Positions 9,579 to 19,624 of a stretch of DNA of 45,126 bases are shown here, piece by piece. A model generated the notes under the pieces. That model did not search any database. It was not told where the DNA came from and saw only the letters and a program-made list of their open reading frames with translations. Within the stretch, counting starts at the first letter, position 1; the number at the start of each line of letters is the position of its first letter. Position numbers and translations under genes: made by a program. The stretch is from Flavobacteriaceae bacterium (GTDB lineage: Bacteria; Bacteroidota; Bacteroidia; Flavobacteriales; Flavobacteriaceae), in the NCBI GenBank assembly GCA_020435965.1, contig JAGQYS010000008.1, positions 1-45,126 of the forward strand. The letters are read 5' to 3'.

Positions 9579-12008
9579 TTATCGCAACTCAGCGCCAAGC
9601 TGCTTTTCAAAATTACTTTGTAACTTGCTCATAATTTTATCAATCTGCTTGTCAGTAAGTGTTTTGTGCTCGTCTTGCAAGGTGAAACTAACAGCATAAC
9701 TCTTTTTGCCTTCTGGAAGATTTTTTCCTTCATATACATCAAACAAATTCACATTTTTAAGCAATTGCTTTTCAGATTGATTCGCAATTTTATGGATATC
9801 CTCAAATGAAACGGATTGGTCTAATAATAGAGCAAAGTCACGTCTAACTTCCGGATATTTTGGAATATCTGTAAACGTAATTTTATTGCGTTTTGCAACC
9901 TCAAGAATATTGTCCCAATTAAAATCGGCAAACAAAACCTCCTGAGAAATTCCGAATTTTTTCAAAATAGACTTCTTCACAATGCCAAAGTCAACTAACT
10001 TGGTTTTACCTAGTCCGAGACTTAAGCCTTCGCTAAACACATCATTTTTTATTGGAGAAGTTCTTGCTCTTGAAATTCCTAATCGGTTTAAAATAGCCTC
10101 AACACTACCTTTTAAATAAAAGAAATCGCTTGCTTTGTTTTCAGTATTCCAACGTTCTGCATTTTTATTTCCAGTCACTAATAAACTTAAATGTTTATGC
10201 TCTTCACGATTATCATTGTAGTTATGATAGGTTTTGCCAAATTCAAACAACTTTAAACTGGTTTGTCTTCGGTTGATGTTGTGTGCAATGGCTTCCAACC
10301 CAGAAAATAATAACGACTGTCTTAATACAGATAAATCTGTACTCAAAGGATTTAGCATGGTTACATTGTGTTCGTCCTTTAGCTGCTCACTTAACTTAGT
10401 ATAGTTAGGAGTTGTTAACGAGTTGGCCATAATCTCATAAAACCCTTGTGAAACCAGTTGGTTTCCAATGACATTTTGCACTTTATGATCTTCAAATTTT
10501 GAAGAATTTGATATGGAAGCATTCAACTTTTCAGTGGTGCCAACATTATTATAGCCATACACACGTAAGATTTCTTCAATAATATCAGCTTCGCGTTGTA
10601 CATCGTTTCTGTATGCAGGAACTGTTAAGCCCAAGCCTGTTTCAGTAACGTTGTTAATTTTAATATCCAAGGACATTAAAATTTGTTTGATGGTTTCTTT
10701 CGGAATCTCTTCACCTATCAAATTTTTAGCGTTCTCAAAACTTAAACGTACCTGAAAATCTTCAATTTTTAAAGGATATTCATCAATTACATCACTGGTA
10801 ATTTCACCATCAGCAATTTCAGCAATTAATAAAGCTGCACGTTTTAAAGCATATTCTGTAATATTTGGGTCAATGCCTCTTTCAAACCTAAAAGAAGCAT
10901 CTGTATTTAAGGCGTGACGTTTTGCTGTTTTTCTAATGGAAATAGGATCAAAATAAGCGCTTTCTAAAAAGATACTTGTTGTTTCTTCGGTCACTCCTGA
11001 ATGCATACCACCAAAAACACCAGCAATACACATTGGGTTTTCTTTGCCATCACAGATCATTAAATCTTCCTCATGTAATTCACGCTCAACTTCATCAAGG
11101 GTGACAAATTTAGTTCCAGTAGGAAGCGTTTTTACTATGATTTTTTTGCCATTTATTTTATCTGCATCAAAAGCATGTAATGGTTGACCAAGCTCGTGCA
11201 ACACATAATTAGTTGCGTCTACGACATTGTTAATTGGAGTTAATCCAATAGCTTTTAATCTATGTTGTAACCAACTTGGTGATGCCTCAACTTTTAATCC
11301 AGATATTGTAACACCACAATATCTTGGAGCTCGTTTTTTATCTTTTACGTCAACATCAATCTTTAGTGCACGATTATCTACATGAAAGGCACTCACTGAA
11401 GGTGTAATCAATTCTAAATTCACTTCTTGCTGAATCAAACCTGCTTTCAAATCTCTGGCGACACCAAAGTGACTCATAGCATCAGCTCTGTTAGGTGTTA
11501 AGCCAATTTCAAAAACTTGGTCGTTTTCTACTTTAAAAATCTCAGCAGTAGGTGTACCAACTTTAAGTGTTTTGTCCAGAACCATAATGCCATCGTGTGA
11601 AGTGCCTAAGCCAATTTCATCTTCAGAGCAAATCATACCTTCACTAACTTCACCACGAATCTTTCCTTTTTTAATGGTCCAGGCTTCACCTTCAAGGGTG
11701 TATAATGTTGTACCAATAGTAGCGACAGGTACTTTTTGTCCTGCGGCAACATTTGGAGCACCACAAACAATATGTAATGGCTCTTTTGTGCCAACATTAA
11801 CAGTGGTAACTTTTAATCGATCTGCATTTGGATGTTGCTCGCAAGTTAACACCTCACCAACAATAACACCTTCCAAACCGCCTTTAACCGATTGATAGGC
11901 TTCAATACCTTCAATTTCCAAGCCTAAATCTGTTAGTAGCTCTCCGGTTTTTTCGGCATTCCAATCAATTTTAATGAATTGTTTTAACCAATTATATGAA
12001 ATCTTCAT
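9579..12008 (-). CDS. pheT: Phenylalanine--tRNA ligase beta subunit
   Basis: At 809 residues this is the full-length bacterial PheT, which forms an alpha2-beta2 enzyme with PheS and attaches phenylalanine to tRNA. The domains run in the usual order: an EMAP-like tRNA-binding OB fold (about 40-150, with CEQHPNADRLKV and VCGAPNV), the B3/B4 editing domain (about 210-385), B5 (about 400-470), the catalytic-like core, and the C-terminal anticodon-binding FDX-ACB domain (about 715-809, starting at FTDIPKYPEVRRDFALL). It begins with the conserved MKISYNWLKQFI. pheS is not next to it, as is common in Flavobacteriia. It is a single-gene unit, tightly convergent with the lipoprotein gene ending at 9574. 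Confidence 0.97.
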   Translation of the reverse strand: MKISYNWLKQFIKIDWNAEKTGELLTDLGLEIEGIEAYQSVKGGLEGVIVGEVLTCEQHPNADRLKVTTVNVGTKEPLHIVCGAPNVAAGQKVPVATIGTTLYTLEGEAWTIKKGKIRGEVSEGMICSEDEIGLGTSHDGIMVLDKTLKVGTPTAEIFKVENDQVFEIGLTPNRADAMSHFGVARDLKAGLIQQEVNLELITPSVSAFHVDNRALKIDVDVKDKKRAPRYCGVTISGLKVEASPSWLQHRLKAIGLTPINNVVDATNYVLHELGQPLHAFDADKINGKKIIVKTLPTGTKFVTLDEVERELHEEDLMICDGKENPMCIAGVFGGMHSGVTEETTSIFLESAYFDPISIRKTAKRHALNTDASFRFERGIDPNITEYALKRAALLIAEIADGEITSDVIDEYPLKIEDFQVRLSFENAKNLIGEEIPKETIKQILMSLDIKINNVTETGLGLTVPAYRNDVQREADIIEEILRVYGYNNVGTTEKLNASISNSSKFEDHKVQNVIGNQLVSQGFYEIMANSLTTPNYTKLSEQLKDEHNVTMLNPLSTDLSVLRQSLLFSGLEAIAHNINRRQTSLKLFEFGKTYHNYNDNREEHKHLSLLVTGNKNAERWNTENKASDFFYLKGSVEAILNRLGISRARTSPIKNDVFSEGLSLGLGKTKLVDFGIVKKSILKKFGISQEVLFADFNWDNILEVAKRNKITFTDIPKYPEVRRDFALLLDQSVSFEDIHKIANQSEKQLLKNVNLFDVYEGKNLPEGKKSYAVSFTLQDEHKTLTDKQIDKIMSKLQSNFEKQLGAELR

Positions 12009-12028
12009 TGTGTAGTCTTTACAAGCGA

Positions 12029-12036
12029 CAAACCTA
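12029..12036 (-). promoter_or_regulatory. Candidate -7 element of pheT
   Basis: The minus strand reads TAGGTTTG, a full match to the Bacteroidota -7 consensus, 20 bases before the pheT ATG. The -33 region is A-rich without a clear TTG, so only half of the promoter is supported. Confidence 0.35.
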
Positions 12037-12231
12037 CATATTTTTTTTCATTTTTTATTGGTAAAAATGGATGAAATAAAAATATAAAGTAGGTTCACGA
12101 AGCCATGTTTAACTAGATAGAAACCACCTGAGTAAATATAATAATACTTCACTTTTAACTCTAGGTATAAGCTTATTTTTTTATGTAAGTAAAATGTTGT
12201 TATTTCGAACCATAGAACAGATCATTCAGGT

Positions 12232-13437
12232 ATGCGAAATAGTTTATTGATTATTCTTTTTCTATCCATAATTTCTTGTCAGGAAAAAGAAGTGGAAACT
12301 TTAGAAATTGGGACTTATAGAGGAAGTTTGATAGCTCAAGATAATCAGACTATGCCTTTTATTTTTGAAGTGACTTCTGAAACGACTTTAAAAATATATA
12401 ATGCTGAAGAAGTTATTGAAGTTGACGAAATTAGTTATGAGAAAGACTCTATTTTTATAAAATTACCGTTTTTTAGAACAGTGATTAATGCTAAGATTGA
12501 TGGCAAAAATATTAAAGGTGAATGGATAGATGCTGATAGAGATAGATACGTAGATTTTTATGCTGAATATGATGTAAAAAACCGATTCGATAACACAGCA
12601 ACTGGTAATGTTGATGTTTCAGGTATTTGGGAAATGGAGTTTAATAATTATGGTAGTATATATCCTTCAAAAGCTACTTTAAAACAAAAAGGAAATAGAG
12701 TTACGGGAACCATTAGGACACCAACAGGAGATTATCGTTACCTAGAAGGTATTGTAAGTGCTGACACTTTGAAGATTTCAACCTTTGATGGCGCTCACGC
12801 GTTTTTGTTTAAGGCTCATGTAACCGATTCTACAATGGTTGGAAACTTTTACTCTGGAAATCACTCTCTTGAAACTTTTGTTGGAAAACCAAACCCGAAT
12901 TTCGAATTACCTGATGAATATACCTTAACCTTTATAAACGAAGGCTATGACACTTTTAATTTTTCGTTTCCGGATTTAGAAGGCAATATGGTGTCATTAA
13001 CTGATGGGCAATTTAAAGATAAAGTGGTTTTGGTGCAACTAATGGGTTCGTATTGCCCTAATTGTTTAGATGAGACCAAGTTTTATTCAAAATACTACGA
13101 AGCTAATAAAGATAAAGGCTTAGAGATAGTAGCTTTGGCTTTTGAAAACGCTAAAACAGAGGAGAAGGCTATAAAAGGCATTACTAGAATGAAAGAACGC
13201 GTTGGTCTGAATTACCAGATTTTAATTGCGCAAATAGGTACTAACGATAAAGGTAAAGCACAAGAAAAAATGCCAATGTTAAATAAAGTTGTGTCATATC
13301 CAACTACAATTTACTTAGATAGAACGGGAAAAGTTAGAAAAATACATACAGGTTTTAATGGTCCAGCTACTGGAGATAAGTACATAAGTTTTCAAAAAGA
13401 ATTTAACGACATTATGAACGTCTTATTATCCGAGTAA
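12232..13437 (+). CDS. TlpA-family thiol-disulfide oxidoreductase, lipoprotein
   Basis: A 401-residue lipoprotein with a short signal peptide and lipobox ending at Cys16 (SIISC). The residues after it are Gln-Glu-Lys-Glu, acidic enough that surface export by a flavobacterial lipoprotein export signal is possible. Residues about 20-230 form beta-rich segments, and the C-terminal part (about 240-400) is a TlpA/ResA thioredoxin fold: FSFPDLEG, then the active site Cys275-Pro-Asn-Cys278 in the motif MGSYCPNCLDE, then a YPTTIYLDRTGKV strand with the conserved cis-proline. It probably keeps extracytoplasmic proteins reduced or matures cytochromes; the partner is unknown. A 223-base gap upstream separates it from pheT (divergent). 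Its 3' end is only 2 bases from the convergent hydrolase gene. Confidence 0.88.
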   Translation: MRNSLLIILFLSIISCQEKEVETLEIGTYRGSLIAQDNQTMPFIFEVTSETTLKIYNAEEVIEVDEISYEKDSIFIKLPFFRTVINAKIDGKNIKGEWIDADRDRYVDFYAEYDVKNRFDNTATGNVDVSGIWEMEFNNYGSIYPSKATLKQKGNRVTGTIRTPTGDYRYLEGIVSADTLKISTFDGAHAFLFKAHVTDSTMVGNFYSGNHSLETFVGKPNPNFELPDEYTLTFINEGYDTFNFSFPDLEGNMVSLTDGQFKDKVVLVQLMGSYCPNCLDETKFYSKYYEANKDKGLEIVALAFENAKTEEKAIKGITRMKERVGLNYQILIAQIGTNDKGKAQEKMPMLNKVVSYPTTIYLDRTGKVRKIHTGFNGPATGDKYISFQKEFNDIMNVLLSE

Positions 13438-13439
13438 AA

Positions 13440-16400
13440 TTATTCACTTTTTCTATTCAACACTAAAATAAGTCCCTGATTCTTTTCAACTGTGATAGGC
13501 TTATTAATATCATAAGTTCTGTATAACTGCAAATCTTTAATTTCAGGGCTTGTTAGTTGTGCTGAACTTTTATTAAAGCTTAAAGCATTCCAATCAATGT
13601 TTAAAGTCACTTGTTCGTTTTTATCAGACCATGAGCCAATTGCAATCAATACTTTATCATCATTTACATAAACTGTGCTTTTTATATTTTGGTGATTTGT
13701 TTTTATTGGAGATCTATCAACCCAATAGCCTAACATGTCCGCATTGGCAATATCAAAATCATCAAATAATTTCCAAATCGCTCCTGGATTAAAATTATGA
13801 TAAACACGAGTAGTCATTCCGTAAACTAATCCACGATAAGGATGGCCTCCTTTTTCTAGCATTTCTCCTGTTAGCCCAAAAGGAATTCCAGACACTTCGG
13901 TTAACCAATAATCAGGATCTAAATCATATTCGAAATACTCACCAAACCATAGCCTTGATATGTATGGAAAATGTTCCATATACAAAAAGGCACTATTTAT
14001 ATAACCATCACGATTATTGTATTGATTGGCTGAATGTAAATCAATCACAAACGATTCTCTATGTGTGTCAAACACACTTGCAATGCGTTTTACAGTGCTT
14101 CTGCTGAAAGCAATATCGTCTAGATAAAGGCCATCAATCTCTTGATTTTTTGCCAGCCAATTAATACCTTCAATGTAGTAATTGGTCCATCTGGAAGTGC
14201 CTTTATTTAGTATGGCAGCATCGTTAACACTTGTAGCATGCCAAGCTGAGTGATAATTAGATTTAAAATGTTCTTGAAGCCAGCTGTGACCACCACCTTC
14301 ACCATCGTTTAAAATTTCATCTCCAAGACTTTTTAGCGCGAACAATTCATGTGATTTATAGGTGAGTTCTCTAATGGTATTATAAAGTTTAACACGAATA
14401 CCTTTGCTGTGAGCTTCATCAATATAAGCCTTTTGTTTGTCCAGATTGAAAAATGGATAGTTGATATAAGGATTTATTTCGTTAGCATGATGCACATTCA
14501 CGATGGTTCCGTTATAATTGACAACAGAATCTACAGGGATATATTTATGTACAAAACGTGTATTGAAATGCTCTTTATTATCAATTAATTTGAAAGGCGT
14601 AATTAAAAAACGAATATTAAAATTTAGGGTATCACCTTGTTGCATGGTTCTTTCGCCACTGTAGTTCTTCACTAAAACACCATCGTTTTGCATTGTGATG
14701 TCAATACCTCCTTTGCCATCATTGTACCAAGAAGGAGGAAGGTTTAATGGTTTTTGTTGGTAGAAATTAGTATTCAAAGGACGCTCGTAATTTTCATCTC
14801 TCAGTACAAATTGAAGTCCTTTGTTAATGCCGCCCAACCAAGCACCTTCATGGTGTTTAGTGACGTTCCATTTCCAATGGATTGATTTTTTTAAAGAACT
14901 TCCTTTTTCACCAAGACCAAGTATGTATTTTGCAGCGTCTTTCTGCATTGGTATTTGCAGATTGACATCGTTTAAATGGATGTTGTTTTTTGCAATTAAT
15001 TGCATGTTATATTCTAACATACCATCATATTCCAATGTGCCATTAATAGTCAGTGTTAAATTATCAGAAGTATTTATAGCTTGCCAATTGGCAGCACTTT
15101 TATGGGTTTGATTAATAGTATAGTCACTGGAAGTCCATTCAATTGTTGATCCATCATTTTTTGTGACATTGAATTGAATAGGTTGTTTTAATAGTTGCTC
15201 TTTCTCAGTTGAAAACTTGGTCATTTCTGGTGTGAAATAAGAATCAATATTATTTGGTAGTCCAAATTCGTTCAGTTCAATGTCACGACCAAGAATGCTA
15301 AGGGTTTTATTTGAAATTTCAACAGGAGTAAACGGTTTTATGATAAAATCTTCATCAGTTCCAATGCTTGAATTTAACCAACGTAATCGCGTCATGTTTT
15401 CAGGTTGGTCATCGCCATGGTTTTCTATTTTTTCAGACGATACATTAAGTTTTACATAAACAGTATCTGCAACCAAGCTTTTTGGTTTAATTATAACGCT
15501 ACCTTTATAAGTGCCTTGCGTTGCAGTTTCTGGAATATTGATGCCAAACCAAAGTGCTTGAGTCTTTCCTTTTGGTACAGAAACTATCTTATCAAATGAT
15601 TTACCATTTAAATCAATACCTCCTTTGTTAAAACAAGTAATTTCTGCTTTTGAAATACTGTAGTTAGCACTCTTTAAATTTGAAAAGGTTATCTCTAGAT
15701 CTTCTAAATCATTCTCAGAAGAATACACTCCAACTTGAAACGTGTAGTATTCGCCACGTTTTGCATTATCTGAAATGCCATTGATTGATTCAGGGTTTTT
15801 AATCCAACGAACAGGTAAGAAATCTGTAAGTTTTATTGGATTGTTTCTGTATTCTGGGAATACATAATAAGGCTGAGGATTGTTACTCATAAATTCAGAA
15901 ACTTCCTCTTGAGTTGCAATTACTTCCATTGGGAAAAAGCTATGAAAATCATCAATGGATTGTATGCTTGTTACTTTGGCTTTTGGTAAATCACTAATAT
16001 TGGTCTGTTCTATCTTATTTAACCAAGCTTCATCTCCTGTTTGTGTTGGTGCTTTGTATTTTAATTTAGGATAGTAAGAACCTGTAGATTCATGCGGAAA
16101 ATAATACACATAATACATTTTTGAATCTTGATTTGGCTTGAATACAAGGTGACCAAATTCGTTATTGTTTTCTATAACATATTTGTTTTCTACAACTTCA
16201 TTTGTACTAGCATCTACAATAATAATGTCTTTTGCTTCAGGATGGTTATCGCGACGTCTCCAAGGGATTATAATTTGAGTGTTTTCACTTGTGTTTGATG
16301 ATAATTCAATTACTGCACGTTGATTACCAAAAGACTCAAAAGCTTCTTTGTATTTTGGGTGTTCCCAATTTCCACTTTCGTAAGGGACATCATAATAGGA

Positions 16401-16505
16401 TGCTGTAACTTCCTTATTTCTGTATTTAGCGTTATCAGTTTCGGTTTTTGAGCAAGCACATATCAAAATTGATATTATTACTGTTATTCTGCTTAGTTGG
16501 TTCAT
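13440..16505 (-). CDS. Putative glycoside hydrolase lipoprotein (GH123-like N-terminal domain plus TIM barrel)
   Basis: A 1021-residue lipoprotein (lipobox ICAC, Cys18). The N-terminal half contains beta-sandwich segments including a region about 220-350 (DFLPVRWIKNPESI..GEYYTFQVGVYS) of the kind seen in the DUF4091/GH123-related and DUF6067 proteins. The C-terminal half looks like a (beta/alpha)8 barrel: VHHANEINPY, GIRVKLYNTIRELT, the acidic strand end IDGLYLDD (Asp796-Asp797) and FVIDLHSANQYN (Asp822), any of which may be catalytic. The last ~90 residues form a small beta domain as in many barrel hydrolases. Substrate unknown; no SusC/SusD pair or other carbohydrate gene flanks it. It follows the DUF5107 gene by 10 bases in one operon, so the two likely act on the same substrate. 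The exact family is uncertain. Confidence 0.7.
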   Translation of the reverse strand: MNQLSRITVIISILICACSKTETDNAKYRNKEVTASYYDVPYESGNWEHPKYKEAFESFGNQRAVIELSSNTSENTQIIIPWRRRDNHPEAKDIIIVDASTNEVVENKYVIENNNEFGHLVFKPNQDSKMYYVYYFPHESTGSYYPKLKYKAPTQTGDEAWLNKIEQTNISDLPKAKVTSIQSIDDFHSFFPMEVIATQEEVSEFMSNNPQPYYVFPEYRNNPIKLTDFLPVRWIKNPESINGISDNAKRGEYYTFQVGVYSSENDLEDLEITFSNLKSANYSISKAEITCFNKGGIDLNGKSFDKIVSVPKGKTQALWFGINIPETATQGTYKGSVIIKPKSLVADTVYVKLNVSSEKIENHGDDQPENMTRLRWLNSSIGTDEDFIIKPFTPVEISNKTLSILGRDIELNEFGLPNNIDSYFTPEMTKFSTEKEQLLKQPIQFNVTKNDGSTIEWTSSDYTINQTHKSAANWQAINTSDNLTLTINGTLEYDGMLEYNMQLIAKNNIHLNDVNLQIPMQKDAAKYILGLGEKGSSLKKSIHWKWNVTKHHEGAWLGGINKGLQFVLRDENYERPLNTNFYQQKPLNLPPSWYNDGKGGIDITMQNDGVLVKNYSGERTMQQGDTLNFNIRFLITPFKLIDNKEHFNTRFVHKYIPVDSVVNYNGTIVNVHHANEINPYINYPFFNLDKQKAYIDEAHSKGIRVKLYNTIRELTYKSHELFALKSLGDEILNDGEGGGHSWLQEHFKSNYHSAWHATSVNDAAILNKGTSRWTNYYIEGINWLAKNQEIDGLYLDDIAFSRSTVKRIASVFDTHRESFVIDLHSANQYNNRDGYINSAFLYMEHFPYISRLWFGEYFEYDLDPDYWLTEVSGIPFGLTGEMLEKGGHPYRGLVYGMTTRVYHNFNPGAIWKLFDDFDIANADMLGYWVDRSPIKTNHQNIKSTVYVNDDKVLIAIGSWSDKNEQVTLNIDWNALSFNKSSAQLTSPEIKDLQLYRTYDINKPITVEKNQGLILVLNRKSE

Positions 16506-16515
16506 AAGGCTGTGA

Positions 16516-19419
16516 TTAGTTTAGTGTTTTTAAAGCTTCACGTGTCAATTCGATATCTGAAGGTGTTTTCATTAAATCGTCTTTTAATTTTTGAGAATCG
16601 GAATTTTTCCCCAGTTTATCATTTGCTTTTACAATGATGTAACTTTCCAAACGTTCATCAACATCATAAGGTTTTCCAACACCAAGATTTCTTGGCCATA
16701 ATTTTGCTTTTTCAGCATACATAATGGCATCTTCGTACTGCTTCTGAGAGTATGATTTTAGTGCTAATTTTATACAAACTAAGGTGTAAATCTTTTTGCC
16801 TTCAGTAGAGCCTTCAAACGGTAAGATGTTGAAATTTTCTAAGAAAGTTAAGGCCTTCAAATATTGTTTGTCTTTTAAAAGTGCTGAGGTGTAATTCATA
16901 CCAATTTGTGAGTTTTCAGGAAACGATTGTATAAATTTTTCACCAATAGCAATAGCCTTAGAGGTTTCATCAGCAGTTAGGTAATTATTGCTCAATGCTA
17001 ATGCTGTACGCCAATCATTTGGGCCTAATGCCATTGCTCTTTCAAGATGATTTCTTTCTTCAGAAGGAGTCATTTCAACCAATTTTAACTTTGTTAAATA
17101 GAATGCTGAGAAATCTGGCTCGTTTTCACATTGTTCAAATAATTCTGAAGCCTTTTCTTTCAATCCTTTGTGCCAATAAATAAGTCCTAAATAGTATTTT
17201 AGTTTCCAATGCTGATTTGTTTTAAGCGAATTTTGAAAAAACTCAGCAGTTTCAGCACGATGTGGAAATATCATTTCGGCTGATGCCTGAAAAACACTTT
17301 CTAAGTAGTTGCTTTGATTGTCCTTATCAAGATTAGCAAGCCATAAATTGACTATTGGATGTTGCGGACTTTCTTTCAAAACAGAAATTGCAGATGCAAT
17401 ATCATTAAATTGTAGATATGTGGCTGCTAATTCTAAATACGATTCAAAAGGCAATTCATTTGTGATTCCTGAATTGAAAGTTTCTAAATCACTTTCGCCT
17501 AGAAGCACTTCTTCAAAACGTGCAAAATCTGAAAGAGGGTCAAGTTTGTAAATGGCTTGTATAGCATTTTTAGCTTCTGCTTTATTATAATTTCTGTTAG
17601 TAAAAGCTTGAATCATATAAGCCAAAATGTTATTGCTATCAGAATCCATAGCTTTATGAGCGTAATGAAGTGCTTTTTGATGATTGTTTTCTTTTAAAAA
17701 CAATTTTGCTAATTCTACAAACGAAGAGGAGCGAAGGCTAGGGGATTGTGAAGCTAGAGAAAATCCAGATTTAGCATCTGCAATATGACCAAGCTTAACA
17801 TTTGCAAGACCATAAGCGTAGTTGGCTTCTGGATGGTAAGTATCAATAGACAAGGCCTCCTCGCTGTACTTTAAAGCAATTTGATAATCCATGTTTCTAT
17901 AATAAGCCAAAGATAACCTGCTATATGCTGGTAAAAATCCAGGGTCTTTTTCAATACAATTGAGGTATTCGTTTAAAGCTTCATCGTATTGACGTTGTTT
18001 TTCAAGCTCCAAAGCTTTAGTGTAAATTCCGTATGCTGAATCCCAATTGAAATCAGCTTTATGGTTTAGTGGTCTGTTGACAAAGACATCTTTTGGGTGT
18101 GATGAATATGTCAACAGGTTCTCACCGAGTCGAATATTAAATTCTTTTGTCTGATTATGAGCTATCGTTGTTTTAAACACGTCTAAAGGATAAAGCTTGA
18201 CTTCAAATTGAATTGCATTTCCTTCCTGTTCAATATGTAAAGTTTCTGAGAGTGTTTCTAATGCGCTCACGTAAACCGTTAAGGAATCCTTTGAAGTTTC
18301 AACATTTAGAACAGCTTGTTTAGAAGCTGCAACCATACCTTTAGTGTCTTTTAGCGGAAACCAAAGTTCTGTCATAACATCTGATGCATGAGGCTCAAAT
18401 TCTTTGTGTTTAAAGGGAGACAATGTGCTTCCAGGTGACGCTTGGTTGAACAATTTCCCAGCTTGGTACTCAATATATTGACCTTTTGTGTCTGTAAGCA
18501 AATCTTCCCAAATCATGCCTTGATCTGATAATCCCCAAATCCAAAGTTTTTTACCTGGTTTTTCATCATAATTAACGTAATGTCCAAATCCGAAATCATC
18601 ATCTTTCCAATAACCACCAAAAATATCAGAATACGCATTGAGTACATGATACGATTTGTAGCCACCGAAATTATTGTTCTCGTATTTTGAAATATCTCTG
18701 TTGTCATTTATTGGCCAATTACCAGTTTCACCATTATGTCCAATAAAATTCTTTCCAGGATAAGCAAATTCTAAATTGCCTGAAGCTTTAGCAGCAGCAT
18801 TCATCCATTGGTAATAGGTTGTAAACTGATTGGTTGTGTTGAACCAAGACACCTTTGTTTCAAGATAGGCTTTGTCTTTAGGGAGTTTGATGTCTATGTT
18901 CCAGCGTGTTCTTGAAGGTAAATCGTAAGCGCCAACGATGCAAGAAACACTGCCATCATCATTTTCAACTAATTTATAGTCAACAGGAGTAGAGCAGGAA
19001 GGTGCATGACCAATATCTCCAAAGTTAAATTCTAAACCACCAGACGTCCAAGGACCTCTCATGGCAATATTTCTGAATTTTACAACATCATTGTAGTACA
19101 AAAATTCTTTTCCAGTCGATTTTTCAATCGCTCCCCAAACTTTCCCTCCAATCTCAGGACTAACAAATACCTTGATGTAGTCATTTTCTAGAACTACCAT
19201 TTTCCAAGATTGTTCAATAGCATTATCTGTATAACCATCAAATTTAAAGTAAGGATAAATGTTGTTCATATCCACAACAGGACTTGGATCTGAAAAAGGA
19301 TAGGTTTTAAAAGTCATTGGCACTTCTTGAATAGAAGCTATTGAGTTATTAGGTTTGGCACAACTAAAAAAAAGAAGATTGCAAAAGCAAAGTATTTGTA
19401 TAACGGTTTTAAGTTTCAT
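16516..19419 (-). CDS. DUF5107 domain and TPR repeat lipoprotein
   Basis: A 967-residue lipoprotein (lipobox LFFSC, Cys20). Residues about 40-370 form a DUF5107 domain, a beta-rich fold with similarity to aldose-1-epimerase/galactose-mutarotase-like sandwiches: VFVSPEIGGKVWGAIEKSTG, FRNIAMRGPWTSGGLEFNFGDIGH and YYQWMNAAAKASGNLEF. A small beta region follows, and from about residue 450 to the end there are many TPR-type helix pairs (for example ALNEYLNCIEKDPGF and ALKYSEEALSIDTYHPEANYAYGLA). The function is unknown; epimerase-like sandwiches often bind or process sugars, which fits the glycoside-hydrolase-like gene 10 bases downstream. This gene is first in the two-gene unit; the 245 bases in front of it contain two perfect palindromes that could be operators. 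Confidence 0.82.
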   Translation of the reverse strand: MKLKTVIQILCFCNLLFFSCAKPNNSIASIQEVPMTFKTYPFSDPSPVVDMNNIYPYFKFDGYTDNAIEQSWKMVVLENDYIKVFVSPEIGGKVWGAIEKSTGKEFLYYNDVVKFRNIAMRGPWTSGGLEFNFGDIGHAPSCSTPVDYKLVENDDGSVSCIVGAYDLPSRTRWNIDIKLPKDKAYLETKVSWFNTTNQFTTYYQWMNAAAKASGNLEFAYPGKNFIGHNGETGNWPINDNRDISKYENNNFGGYKSYHVLNAYSDIFGGYWKDDDFGFGHYVNYDEKPGKKLWIWGLSDQGMIWEDLLTDTKGQYIEYQAGKLFNQASPGSTLSPFKHKEFEPHASDVMTELWFPLKDTKGMVAASKQAVLNVETSKDSLTVYVSALETLSETLHIEQEGNAIQFEVKLYPLDVFKTTIAHNQTKEFNIRLGENLLTYSSHPKDVFVNRPLNHKADFNWDSAYGIYTKALELEKQRQYDEALNEYLNCIEKDPGFLPAYSRLSLAYYRNMDYQIALKYSEEALSIDTYHPEANYAYGLANVKLGHIADAKSGFSLASQSPSLRSSSFVELAKLFLKENNHQKALHYAHKAMDSDSNNILAYMIQAFTNRNYNKAEAKNAIQAIYKLDPLSDFARFEEVLLGESDLETFNSGITNELPFESYLELAATYLQFNDIASAISVLKESPQHPIVNLWLANLDKDNQSNYLESVFQASAEMIFPHRAETAEFFQNSLKTNQHWKLKYYLGLIYWHKGLKEKASELFEQCENEPDFSAFYLTKLKLVEMTPSEERNHLERAMALGPNDWRTALALSNNYLTADETSKAIAIGEKFIQSFPENSQIGMNYTSALLKDKQYLKALTFLENFNILPFEGSTEGKKIYTLVCIKLALKSYSQKQYEDAIMYAEKAKLWPRNLGVGKPYDVDERLESYIIVKANDKLGKNSDSQKLKDDLMKTPSDIELTREALKTLN

Positions 19420-19513
19420 GTGGTTGGTTTAATGAAAGCTTAGAAGCTTGTTTGTGCTAAGTTAAGGTTTTATTGTCAAAAAAATCAGGGTGTTAAAGTC
19501 ATCATAAGAATAC

Positions 19514-19550
19514 GTTAATTAACAAAGTGCTAACGTTTTATGCAGCATAA
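19514..19550. promoter_or_regulatory. Two palindromes upstream of the DUF5107-hydrolase operon
   Basis: GTTAATTAAC (19514-19523, perfect 10-base palindrome) and TTATGC-A-GCATAA (19538-19550, perfect 6-1-6 palindrome) lie 95 to 131 bases before the start of the DUF5107 gene. Such symmetric sites could bind a dimeric regulator, but I recognise no known operator, and A/T-rich palindromes occur by chance. The rest of the 19420-19664 gap holds no reading frame; its other element is the hairpin at 19625. Confidence 0.25.
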
Positions 19551-19624
19551 GCAACTTATCTTTAAAAAAGATGAAATAAAAAACATCAATTAAAAAACGA
19601 CTATTTTTAATGTCTGTTTTATAG

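Noticed and set aside
11572-11895. Plus-strand frame of 107 codons inside pheT
   Set aside because: It is antisense to the tRNA-binding domain of pheT and has no domain of its own.
13440-19419. The hydrolase/DUF5107 genes as a polysaccharide utilisation locus
   Set aside because: No SusC/SusD pair, sulfatase, sugar transporter or sensor gene is next to them; only the two lipoprotein genes are supported.
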